From: an uncultured Collinsella sp.
GTDB lineage: Bacteria > Actinomycetota > Coriobacteriia > Coriobacteriales > Coriobacteriaceae
Length of the DNA: 23,669 nucleotides
Reading direction: 5' to 3'
Assembly: GCA_900766165.1 (NCBI GenBank)
Contig: CAAFUK010000095.1
Coordinates: 1-23,669, forward strand
Shown here: piece after piece, positions 1 to 6,411 of the stretch
Layout of the letters: each line of letters opens with the position of its first letter
Numbering within the stretch: the stretch's first letter is position 1
Notes under the pieces: model-generated
The model's database searches: none
Seen by the model: the letters and a program-made list of their open reading frames with translations, nothing else
What the model was told of the DNA's origin: nothing
Translations under genes and position numbers: made by a program

Positions 1-2
1 AA

Positions 3-78
3 GCGGACATGGCTCAGTTGGTAGAGCACAACCTTGCCAAGGTTGGGGTCGCGGGTTCGAGCCCCGTTGTCCGCTCCA
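3..78 (+). tRNA. tRNA-Gly (GCC), copy 1
   Basis: Full cloverleaf. The acceptor arms GCGGACA and TGTCCGC pair over 7 bp. The anticodon arm CAACC/GGTTG encloses the loop TTGCCAA with anticodon GCC, and the T arm carries TTCGAGC. The 3' CCA is encoded (76-78). The sequence is identical to the copies at 230 and 2350. The promoter lies upstream of the window. Confidence 0.97.
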
Positions 79-88
79 TTGCATTTCC

Positions 89-111
89 GGACCGTTTAGG
101 CGGTCCTTTTT
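89..111 (+). terminator. T-tailed hairpin between tRNA-Gly and tRNA-Cys
   Basis: A six-pair GC-rich stem (GGACCG/CGGTCC) with a 6-nt loop is followed by five T. It has the form of an intrinsic terminator, but tRNA-Cys begins two bases after the last T. That leaves no room for a separate promoter, so partial read-through or an RNA-processing role is likely. Confidence 0.7.
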
Positions 112-112
112 C

Positions 113-186
113 GGCGAAGTGGCCAAGTGGTAAGGCAGAGGCCTGCAAAGCCTTTACCCCCGGTTCGAATCCGGGCTTCGCCTCCA
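113..186 (+). tRNA. tRNA-Cys (GCA)
   Basis: The acceptor stem GGCGAAG/CTTCGCC is complete. The anticodon loop CTGCAAA gives anticodon GCA, and the T arm CCCGG-TTCGAAT-CCGGG is intact. CCA is encoded at 184-186. It lies between two tRNA-Gly genes and is probably co-transcribed with them, because no promoter fits between it and the preceding hairpin. Confidence 0.97.
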
Positions 187-195
187 GGCAACATC

Positions 196-223
196 CGGGC
201 GCTCCGGCGCCCGTTTTGTTTTT
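196..223 (+). terminator. Intrinsic terminator-like hairpin after tRNA-Cys
   Basis: A perfect 7-bp stem CGGGCGC/GCGCCCG with a TCCG tetraloop is followed by TTTTGTTTTT. The next tRNA starts only seven bases after the T tract. Confidence 0.85.
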
Positions 224-229
224 ACATAT

Positions 230-305
230 GCGGACATGGCTCAGTTGGTAGAGCACAACCTTGCCAAGGTTGGGGTCGCGGGTTCGAGCCCCGTTGTCCG
301 CTCCA
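230..305 (+). tRNA. tRNA-Gly (GCC), copy 2
   Basis: Identical base for base to the tRNA at 3-78, including the encoded CCA. It is the last member of the Gly-Cys-Gly block and is followed by a strong terminator. Confidence 0.97.
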
Positions 306-313
306 AACGCAAC

Positions 314-344
314 AGCCCGGCTACCACGGTAGCCGGGCTTTTTT
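314..344 (+). terminator. Strong intrinsic terminator of the tRNA block
   Basis: An 11-bp stem AGCCCGGCTAC/GTAGCCGGGCT with a 4-nt loop runs into six T. It closes the Gly-Cys-Gly block before the alpha-glucosidase gene. Confidence 0.92.
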
Positions 345-483
345 GTATCCATCGCATGGGCTCGAACCCGAGAGGGGGCGATCGTTTTGGGGCGTGGCTG
401 TGGCGTTGTTTGTCGCGAATGTCCGCTTTGGGCGTATCATCGTGGGCATCTCGCATAACCTCGTTGCAAGGGAGATACGCCCC

Positions 484-2217
484 ATGGCTACAGAAAAGTC
501 TTCTTCGCGCTCATGGATGTCCGATGCCGCGATCTATCAGATCTACCCGCGCTCGTTTAGGGATTCGACTGGTTCGGGTCTGGGCGATATCGCGGGCATT
601 ACCCAGCAGATGGACTATCTTGAGCGACTGGGTATCGAGGCCATCTGGCTGAGCCCGTTTTATCCATCGCCTCTTGTCGATGGCGGCTATGATGTGGCGG
701 ACTACTGCGATGTCGACCCGCGTCTCGGCTCGCTTGACGACTTCGATGACATGATCGCTGCGGCTCACGCGCGCGGCATCAAGGTCATCGTCGACATCGT
801 GCCCAACCATTCATCCAACCAGCACCCCTGGTTCAAAGCCGCTCTTGCCGCCGGCCCCGGATCGCCCGAACGCGCCCGTTATATCTTCCGCGATGGTCGC
901 GGCGAGCATGGCGAGCTGCCTCCCACCAATTGGAATGCCAACTTTGGCGGCCCCGCATGGACGCGTGTTGCGGACGGTCAGTGGTATCTGCACATGTTTA
1001 CGCCCGAGCAGCCGGACTTTGACTGGTCATGCCCTGAGGTTCACGCGCTCTTTTGCGACGTCCTGGCGTTTTGGAGCGATCGAGGCGTCGACGGCTTTCG
1101 CATTGATGTGGCGCAGGGTCTCGCCAAGGATCTCGACCGCGATGACCTCGACCGGTGGCATCTCGCCGAGGGCGATGACATGGTTGACGACGGCACCCAT
1201 CCGCTGTGGGACCGCAATGAGGTCCACGAGATCTATCGCGAGTGGCGCCGCGTGTTCGACCGCTATAATCCGCCGCGCAGTGCCGTTGCCGAGGCGTGGG
1301 TGCTGCCCGAGCGCCAGTATCTCTACGCGCGTCCCAGCGAGCTTGGCCAGACATTCAACTTTGAGTTTGCCAAGGCCACTTGGACCTATGATGACATGCA
1401 CACTGCAATCGAGAAGGGCTTGAAGGCAGCCGTCGAATCCGATTCCGCCTCGACCTGGGTACTCTCCAACCACGACGTGCCGCGCGTGGCGACACGCTAT
1501 GCCCTGCCGCAAATCAAGGCGACGCGCTACCACCAGATTGCGCTCGACTGGCTCTTGCGCGACGGGTCGTCTTATGACGAGGACCGTGAACTCGGCGAGC
1601 GCCGCGCGCGGGCGGCCCTTTTGCTTGAGCTGGCGCTTCCGGGCTCGGCATACGTGTATCAGGGTGAGGAGCTCGGCCTTTTTGAGGTGGCTGATATCCC
1701 GTGGGCTGCACTCGAAGACCCTACTGCGACCAATACGCACGGACCGAAGCGTGAGAAGGGGCGCGACGGCTGTCGTGTGCCCCTGCCGTGGGTGGCGGCG
1801 GACGATCCCGCGCATGGCGGATCGTTTGGGTTTTCGCCGGCAGACGCCGATGCGGCGCCCCATCTGCCGCAGCCTGCATGGTTTTCCGATTATGCTGCCG
1901 ATAGGGAAGAAGTGGACCCGACATCGATGCTTGCGCTCTATCGTGACGCCCTCTGGCTGCGGCGCAAGCTGCGCGGTTGCGCCAACGATCTTGCGTGGCT
2001 CGATCTTGACGGGCGCACCGGTCTTGCGGATGGTGCCGAGGGCGCCGAGGGCGGCGTCATCGCCTATCGCCGCGACAACGGCTGGGCGTGTGTGACGAAC
2101 TTCGGCGCAGCACCCGTGGAGCTGCCGGCGGGCAGGGTCCTGCTCACCTCATCACCGCTTGCAGACGGCAGGCTCGCGCAGGACAGCTCTGCCTGGATCA
2201 TGCTCGGTGAGATGTAG
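484..2217 (+). CDS. GH13-family alpha-glucosidase (oligo-1,6-glucosidase-like)
   Basis: The protein has 577 residues and no signal peptide, so it is probably a cytoplasmic enzyme that hydrolyses short alpha-glucosides after uptake. The N-terminus reads straight into the GH13 barrel (AIYQIYPRSFRDSTGSG). The four family regions are visible: DIVPNHSS near residue 103, GFRIDVAQG with nucleophile Asp208, VAEAW with acid/base Glu270, and SNHDVPR with Asp331. The residue after the nucleophile is Val, which in characterised GH13 glucosidases goes with activity on alpha-1,6 bonds, but that is not a firm predictor here. The start ATG at 484 is chosen because AAGGGAG (468-474) lies 9 bases upstream. The reading frame stays open further upstream only across the tRNA genes. 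No transporter or sugar regulator adjoins it. It sits alone between two tRNA blocks. Confidence 0.93.
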   Translation: MATEKSSSRSWMSDAAIYQIYPRSFRDSTGSGLGDIAGITQQMDYLERLGIEAIWLSPFYPSPLVDGGYDVADYCDVDPRLGSLDDFDDMIAAAHARGIKVIVDIVPNHSSNQHPWFKAALAAGPGSPERARYIFRDGRGEHGELPPTNWNANFGGPAWTRVADGQWYLHMFTPEQPDFDWSCPEVHALFCDVLAFWSDRGVDGFRIDVAQGLAKDLDRDDLDRWHLAEGDDMVDDGTHPLWDRNEVHEIYREWRRVFDRYNPPRSAVAEAWVLPERQYLYARPSELGQTFNFEFAKATWTYDDMHTAIEKGLKAAVESDSASTWVLSNHDVPRVATRYALPQIKATRYHQIALDWLLRDGSSYDEDRELGERRARAALLLELALPGSAYVYQGEELGLFEVADIPWAALEDPTATNTHGPKREKGRDGCRVPLPWVAADDPAHGGSFGFSPADADAAPHLPQPAWFSDYAADREEVDPTSMLALYRDALWLRRKLRGCANDLAWLDLDGRTGLADGAEGAEGGVIAYRRDNGWACVTNFGAAPVELPAGRVLLTSSPLADGRLAQDSSAWIMLGEM

Positions 2218-2308
2218 GGGCATCTCGCTGCGAGCCTGCGTTTGTTCGCGCCTTTCGTGACGACTGATGCCCTCGCGAGAGCGTCGCAAAACTTTTTAAA
2301 AAAAGTTC

Positions 2309-2337
2309 TTGCATAGGATGCGGGCATCACGTAAGAT
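2309..2337 (+). promoter_or_regulatory. Promoter of the tRNA-Gly/tRNA-Val block
   Basis: TTGCAT (2309-2314) and TAAGAT (2332-2337) are separated by 17 bases, with tRNA-Gly starting 13 bases further on. An A/T-rich tract at 2287-2306 just upstream resembles the UP elements found at stable-RNA promoters. Confidence 0.75.
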
Positions 2338-2349
2338 TAATCCTCGTAA

Positions 2350-2425
2350 GCGGACATGGCTCAGTTGGTAGAGCACAACCTTGCCAAGGTTGGGGTCGCG
2401 GGTTCGAGCCCCGTTGTCCGCTCCA
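2350..2425 (+). tRNA. tRNA-Gly (GCC), copy 3
   Basis: Identical to the copies at 3-78 and 230-305, including CCA. It is the first gene of a two-tRNA unit with tRNA-Val three bases downstream. Confidence 0.97.
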
Positions 2426-2428
2426 TTT

Positions 2429-2503
2429 GGGCGTTTAGCTCAGGGGGAGAGCGCTTCCCTGACACGGAAGAGGTCAGAAGTTCAAATCTTCTAACGCCCA
2501 CCA
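2429..2503 (+). tRNA. tRNA-Val (GAC)
   Basis: The acceptor stem GGGCGTT/AACGCCC is complete. The anticodon arm CTTCC/GGAAG has loop CTGACAC with anticodon GAC. The T arm contains TTCAAAT, the discriminator base is A, and CCA is encoded at 2501-2503. Confidence 0.96.
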
Positions 2504-2511
2504 AATGTTCG

Positions 2512-2548
2512 CAGCTCAGAGGCTATGTCCTCTGGGCTGTTTTGTTTT
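2512..2548 (+). terminator. Intrinsic terminator after tRNA-Val
   Basis: An 11-bp stem CAGCTCAGAGG/CCTCTGGGCTG (one G-T pair) with a 6-nt loop is followed by TTTTGTTTT. Confidence 0.88.
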
Positions 2549-2650
2549 GCTACCAAGCACGCCGTCAAATATGCCACCAAATATTGATCCAAGGTCCCCG
2601 TAGAGGTGCCGGCAGATTGCATACGTCCTGGCCGACCGTGACCGCAACAT
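2516..2650 (-). pseudogene. Possible C-terminal remnant of a tyrosine recombinase
   Basis: One reverse frame reads MLRSRSARTYAICRHLYGD and then GSIFGGIFDGVLG before a TGA at 2518-2516. The order M-L-x(3)-S-A-x-T-Y-x(4)-H-L-Y-x-D resembles the end of phage-type integrases, where a GH-x-S-x-x-T segment is followed by the catalytic Tyr and H-L-(F/Y). The usual Gly-His is missing and the spacing is shortened, and I see no upstream catalytic domain. The position, directly against the 3' end of tRNA-Val and pointing toward it, is where integrases of tRNA-integrating elements lie. The resemblance is by eye and weak, and the stretch may be unrelated non-coding DNA. The rest of 2651-2842 shows no gene. 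Confidence 0.3.
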
Positions 2651-2842
2651 GTTGGTCAAGCATAATCTTTTGGATTCTTTTGGCGTGAGCGGCTTGGTTT
2701 TGGTAGGATTTGTCAGCGGCTTGACTAAGGGGGTTTTATAACTGCCATGCAGGTAGCCGTGTTGGTAACGTTTTACCGACTTCCCAAGGACCCCTCATTT
2801 TTAATGCGTCTGCAAAATGACTAATTGCTTTGACCTGCTGAA

Positions 2843-2858
2843 ACACTATATGTTGTGT
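2843..2858. promoter_or_regulatory. NrdR-type box 1 upstream of nrdD
   Basis: ACACTATATGTTGTGT fits 15 of 16 positions of the NrdR consensus aCaCwAtATaTwGtgt. It ends exactly where the -35 hexamer of the nrdD promoter begins. NrdR is the ATP/dATP-sensing repressor of ribonucleotide reductase genes. Its own gene is not in the window. Confidence 0.8.
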
Positions 2859-2888
2859 TTGACCTAAAAAAAGAATACAGGATATAGA
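2859..2888 (+). promoter_or_regulatory. Predicted nrdD promoter
   Basis: TTGACC (2859-2864) and TATAGA (2883-2888) are 18 bases apart. Box 1 abuts the -35 and box 2 overlaps the -10, the arrangement expected for NrdR repression. Transcription would begin near 2895, leaving a leader of about 220 nt before nrdD. Confidence 0.6.
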
Positions 2889-2890
2889 TG
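2875..2890. promoter_or_regulatory. Degenerate NrdR-type box 2
   Basis: ATACAGGATATAGATG matches 10 of 16 consensus positions. It starts 32 bases after box 1, about three helical turns, which is the usual spacing of paired NrdR boxes. On sequence alone it would be weak. The spacing is what supports it. Confidence 0.5.
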
Positions 2891-2912
2891 CCTCTTTGTC
2901 GTATGATAGATG

Positions 2913-2991
2913 GCGGACAGAGAACGAGAACCTTATTCGCCCCATTTGGATAGATCTTCGAGCCCCTTGATTGGCTGCGAGGATTGTCCGC
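2913..2991 (+). other. tRNA-Gly-like segment in the nrdD leader
   Basis: GCGGACA (2913-2919) and TGTCCGC (2985-2991) can pair and equal the two acceptor strands of the local tRNA-Gly. Between them lie AGAG, ACCTT, GCC and TTCGAGCCCC in the same order as in that tRNA, but the D arm is mostly missing and about 18 bases are inserted before the 3' acceptor strand. It is either an eroded tRNA-Gly copy or a leader structure that resembles one by chance. A further small hairpin, CAGGG/CCCTG with loop GCAAG, lies at 3043-3057. No riboswitch family is recognised in this leader. Confidence 0.4.
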
Positions 2992-3114
2992 ATGAGGGCC
3001 TATGGTTATCGAGAACACAGATTGCGCGACGGCGCCGCAAGACAGGGGCAAGCCCTGCCGGGTATCGTTTGGCTCTGAAGCGCGATGAGGCTACGATGCG
3101 AAAGAGGCAAGAGG

Positions 3115-5337
3115 ATGAAGATCATCAAGCGCAGCGGCACCGAGGTTGTCTTTGACATCGATAAGATCGTCAATGCCATCCGCGCCGCAAACTTGGAGGT
3201 CGAGGAGAGCTCTCGTCTTACCGACCGCCAGGTGGTTTACGCGGCACAAAACGTCGCCGAGGCATGCGAGAACGCGGGCCACACCGTGTCGGTCGAGGAG
3301 ATCCAGGATTTGGTCGAGGACGAGATCATGCGCCTCGACTGCTACGAGGTCGCCCGCCATTACATCATCTATCGCTATGTTCAGAGCCTGAAGCGCCAGA
3401 AGAACACGACCGACGACAAGATTTTGTCGCTGATTGAGTGCAACAACGAAGAGGTTAAGCAGGAGAACTCCAACAAGAACCCGACCGTCAATTCCGTTCA
3501 GCGTGACTACATGGCCGGCGAGATTTCCAAGGACCTGACTCAGCGTGTGCTGCTGCCCCAAGAGATCGTGGATGCCCATAATGAGGGCTTGATCCATTTC
3601 CACGATTCGGATTACTTTGCCCAGCACATGCACAACTGCGATCTGGTGAACCTGGAGGACATGCTCCAGAACGGCACTGTTATTTCGGGCACGCTGATCG
3701 AGAAGCCGCACAGCTTCTCGACTGCCTGCAACATCGCGACGCAGATCATCGCTCAGGTTGCTTCCTCCCAGTACGGTGGCCAGTCGATTTCGTTGACCCA
3801 TCTTGCCCCGTTCGTCGAGGTGAGCCGTCAAAAGATTCGCGGCGAGGTCGCCCGCGAGCTCGAGGAGCTCGGCGTCTCTGCGTCTGCCGAGAAGGTCCGT
3901 GAGGTCGTTGAGGACCGTCTGCGTGACGAGATCCGTCGCGGCGTCCAGACGATTCAGTATCAGGTCGTGACCCTTATGACCACCAATGGCCAGGCGCCGT
4001 TCGTGACGGTCTTTATGTATCTTAACGAGGCCCGTACGCCTCAGGAGAAGCACGACCTTGCCATGATCGTGGAGGAGACGCTTCGCCAGCGCTACGAGGG
4101 CGTTAAGAATGAGGCCGGCGTATGGATCACCCCGGCATTCCCCAAACTTATCTATGTACTCGAGGACGATAACGTTCACGAGGATTCCCCGTACTTCTAC
4201 CTGACCCAGCTGGCTGCCAAGTGCACTGCCAAGCGTATGGTGCCCGATTACATCTCCGAGAAGAAGATGCGCGAGCTCAAGCTGTCTAAGGGCGAGACCG
4301 CCGGCAACGGCGATTGCTACACCTGCATGGGTTGCCGCAGTTTCCTGACGCCTGACCGTTCGGGCAACGGCTTTAACAATGTCGCCAACGCGCTGAACTA
4401 CGACCCGGCCAAGCCTAAGTACTACGGTCGCTTTAACCAGGGCGTTGTGACCATCAACCTGCCCGATGTCGCACTGAGCTCGCATCAGGACATGGACAAG
4501 TTCTGGAAGATCTTCGACGAGCGCCTTGAGCTGTGCCACCGCGCCCTGCTGTGCCGTCATGAGCGTCTGATGGGTACGCTTTCGGATGCCGCACCGATTC
4601 TTTGGCAGTACGGTGCCCTCGCCCGCCTGAAGAAGGGCGAGACGATCGACAAGCTGCTCGTGGGCGGTTACTCCACCATTAGTCTGGGTTATGCCGGCCT
4701 GTATGAGTGCGTCAAGTACATGACGGGCCACAGCCACACCGAGAAGGAGGGCACGCCCTTTGCCATGGCCGTCATGCAGCGCATGAGCGACAAATGTGCT
4801 GAGTGGAAAGCCGCGAGCGACATCGATTTCTCGCTGTACGGCACGCCGCTGGAGTCGACGACGTATAAGTTCGCCAAGTGCCTGCAGCGCCGTTTTGGCA
4901 TTATCCCGGGCGTGACGGACAAGGGCTACATCACCAACAGCTACCACGTCCACGTGTCCGAGGAGATCGACGCATTCGACAAGCTCAAGTTCGAGGGTAT
5001 GTTCCAGCAGCTTTCGCCGGGCGGTGCCATCTCCTACGTCGAGGTTCCCAACATGCAGGACAACCTCAAGGCTGTCATTCGCGTGATGCAGTACATCTAC
5101 GACAACATCATGTACGCCGAGCTCAACACCAAGAGCGATTATTGCCAGGTGTGCGGTTACGACGGCGAGATCAAGATTGTCGAGGATGACGGCAAGCTGG
5201 TGTGGGAGTGCCCCAATTGCGGCAATCGTGACCAGGAGAAGATGAACGTCGCCCGTCGCACGTGCGGTTACATCGGTACCCAGTTCTGGAACCAGGGTCG
5301 AACCGAGGAGATCCGCGACCGCGTGCTGCATCTCTAA
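3115..5337 (+). CDS. nrdD: Anaerobic (class III) ribonucleoside-triphosphate reductase
   Basis: This 740-residue oxygen-sensitive enzyme reduces ribonucleoside triphosphates to deoxyribonucleotides using a glycyl radical, giving DNA precursors without O2. The N-terminus (KIIKRSGTEVVFDIDKI) begins an ATP-cone domain of about 90 residues that senses ATP/dATP. The catalytic barrel includes the HNCDLVNL and MGCRSFL cysteine segments. Near the C-terminus the zinc ligands Cys677, Cys680, Cys699 and Cys702 form two CxxC pairs. RTCGYIG follows, with radical Gly718. I chose ATG 3115 because AAGAGG lies 7 bases upstream and the protein then starts as family members do. An upstream in-frame ATG at 3085 lacks a ribosome site. 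Expression is probably controlled by NrdR through the paired boxes. The partner nrdG lies downstream but is separated by an unusual palindromic spacer. Confidence 0.97.
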   Translation: MKIIKRSGTEVVFDIDKIVNAIRAANLEVEESSRLTDRQVVYAAQNVAEACENAGHTVSVEEIQDLVEDEIMRLDCYEVARHYIIYRYVQSLKRQKNTTDDKILSLIECNNEEVKQENSNKNPTVNSVQRDYMAGEISKDLTQRVLLPQEIVDAHNEGLIHFHDSDYFAQHMHNCDLVNLEDMLQNGTVISGTLIEKPHSFSTACNIATQIIAQVASSQYGGQSISLTHLAPFVEVSRQKIRGEVARELEELGVSASAEKVREVVEDRLRDEIRRGVQTIQYQVVTLMTTNGQAPFVTVFMYLNEARTPQEKHDLAMIVEETLRQRYEGVKNEAGVWITPAFPKLIYVLEDDNVHEDSPYFYLTQLAAKCTAKRMVPDYISEKKMRELKLSKGETAGNGDCYTCMGCRSFLTPDRSGNGFNNVANALNYDPAKPKYYGRFNQGVVTINLPDVALSSHQDMDKFWKIFDERLELCHRALLCRHERLMGTLSDAAPILWQYGALARLKKGETIDKLLVGGYSTISLGYAGLYECVKYMTGHSHTEKEGTPFAMAVMQRMSDKCAEWKAASDIDFSLYGTPLESTTYKFAKCLQRRFGIIPGVTDKGYITNSYHVHVSEEIDAFDKLKFEGMFQQLSPGGAISYVEVPNMQDNLKAVIRVMQYIYDNIMYAELNTKSDYCQVCGYDGEIKIVEDDGKLVWECPNCGNRDQEKMNVARRTCGYIGTQFWNQGRTEEIRDRVLHL

Positions 5338-5352
5338 TAACCATCCCAGGCC

Positions 5353-5482
5353 GCCCCGTAGCGAGGCCCCGGACCTTTACTCGCTATTTCGGACAGTCCT
5401 GGCTCACGACGGAGGCGCCACTGGCGCCTCCTGTTCGTGCGGAACTCATATCGAGCAAAGGTCCGGGGCCTCGCTACGGGGC
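5353..5482. repeat. Long inverted repeat 1 after nrdD
   Basis: A 26-bp perfect arm at 5353-5378 is repeated inverted at 5457-5482. The similarity continues inward with mismatches, and at the centre lies a second perfect hairpin, GGAGGCGCCA/TGGCGCCTCC around one C (5411-5431). The whole 130 bp can fold into one long hairpin or cruciform. No T run follows, so it is not a standard terminator. It looks like a palindromic dispersed element, but no second copy is in the window. Confidence 0.85.
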
Positions 5483-5550
5483 AGTCAAGTTGACGTAACT
5501 GAGATGCAGCTCGTGGTCTGCTCACTCCTCGAAGTTCTTAGCGGACATGA

Positions 5551-5599
5551 GTTGACTTGCAACAACGCTTTGCTTGCGATGACGGTTGAGCTGCAACAA
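5551..5599 (+). repeat. Two direct repeats, GTTGA(C/G)(T/C)TGCAACAA
   Basis: The 15-mers at 5551-5565 and 5585-5599 match at 13 positions and start 34 bases apart. Each contains the inverted GTTG/CAAC pair. A perfect 11-base palindrome, GTCAAGTTGAC, lies nearby at 5484-5494. These could be protein-binding sites ahead of nrdG. No regulator can be named. Confidence 0.45.
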
Positions 5600-5623
5600 A
5601 GTTTTTATTAGACCTCGAACCCT

Positions 5624-5654
5624 ATACTCGATGTTCGCTACGTTCATTGAGTAT
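5624..5654 (+). repeat. Short hairpin upstream of nrdG
   Basis: ATACTCGATG (5624-5633) and CATTGAGTAT (5645-5654) pair over 10 bp with one G-T, around an 11-nt loop. It lies just before the second long inverted repeat. Confidence 0.55.
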
Positions 5655-5663
5655 CGCTCGCGA

Positions 5664-5749
5664 GGGGTCTGGAGTATATCGTCCCGCCCGCAGTTTCGCA
5701 GGCCGAAGGCCGAGAATGTCTGAGGACGGGATGATATACTCCAGACCCC
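5664..5749. repeat. Long inverted repeat 2, directly before nrdG
   Basis: The arms at 5664-5686 and 5727-5749 are complementary at 22 of 23 positions. A smaller inner palindrome GGCC-GAA-GGCC lies at 5701-5711. The 3' arm ends one base before the nrdG ribosome site (AGGAAGG). In RNA this would be a very stable hairpin at the edge of the nrdG translation start. There is no T tract. Confidence 0.85.
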
Positions 5750-5763
5750 CAGGAAGGTTACCT

Positions 5764-6345
5764 ATGAACTACGCGAACATTAAGTATTTCGACATTGCTG
5801 ATGGGGAAGGCGTTCGTACTTCTCTGTTTGTGAGCGGGTGCCGTCGTGGGTGCAAGAATTGCTTTAACTCTGTCGCGTGGGACTTTGCTGCGGGTGAGCC
5901 GTTCGATCGTGCCGTCGAGGACAAGATTATCGAGAGCCTCGATCATCCCTTTATTGACGGCCTGACGATTCTGGGCGGCGAGCCTATGGAGCCCGAGAAT
6001 CAGGCGGGGCTTGTTGACTTTATCGAACGCGTGCGTGCGGCCTATCCTGCGGGGTCGGGCAAGACCATTTGGTGCTTTACCGGCGACGTGCTCGAGGAGC
6101 TTATGCCGGGTGGTCGTCACCATACCGAGGTGACGGACCGTATCCTGGCCTGCCTCGACATGTTGGTGGACGGCCCGTTCGTTCAGGATCTGTACGATAT
6201 CTCGTTGCGCTTTAGAGGCTCGAGCAATCAGCGCGTGATTGATATGAACGCCACGCGCGCCCGTGCTGTGCGTGAGGGCGTTGCGCTTTGCGACGCTGTG
6301 GAGCTTTGGCGGGACGATCCAGTCTATTCGACCCATACTATGTAG
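5764..6345 (+). CDS. nrdG: Anaerobic ribonucleotide reductase activating protein (radical SAM)
   Basis: The protein has 193 residues. It uses S-adenosylmethionine and a [4Fe-4S] cluster to form the glycyl radical on NrdD. The cluster motif CRRGCKNC (C-x3-C-x2-C) appears early, in the SGCRRGCKNCFN segment, and the radical-SAM glycine motif is LGGEPM. The length is a little above the usual 155-175 residues. The start ATG at 5764 follows AGGAAGG (5751-5757). Most genomes place nrdG within a few bases of nrdD. Here about 430 bp of palindromes intervene, so it may be transcribed or translated separately. folE follows after 66 bases. Confidence 0.95.
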   Translation: MNYANIKYFDIADGEGVRTSLFVSGCRRGCKNCFNSVAWDFAAGEPFDRAVEDKIIESLDHPFIDGLTILGGEPMEPENQAGLVDFIERVRAAYPAGSGKTIWCFTGDVLEELMPGGRHHTEVTDRILACLDMLVDGPFVQDLYDISLRFRGSSNQRVIDMNATRARAVREGVALCDAVELWRDDPVYSTHTM

Positions 6346-6411
6346 CTTGTGGCCGATGCCGGAGGGCGTGGTACCATAGCGCGAACGCAAAATCGGAAAA
6401 GTGAGGCCCAG

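Noticed and set aside
127..483. N-terminal extension of the alpha-glucosidase frame through the tRNA block
   Set aside because: The frame is open only by chance across tRNA-Cys and tRNA-Gly. The GH13 domain and a good ribosome site place the start at 484.
2895..3114. Cobalamin riboswitch in the nrdD leader
   Set aside because: GGCAAGCCCTGCC at 3047-3059 slightly resembles a B12 box but lacks the conserved GCCAGGAGACCTGC pattern. Class III reductase does not use cobalamin.
3091..5331. A 746-codon open frame on the strand opposite nrdD
   Set aside because: It mirrors nrdD almost exactly. Strong G/C third-position bias in nrdD removes stop codons from one antisense frame. The translation has no recognisable domain and no ribosome site.
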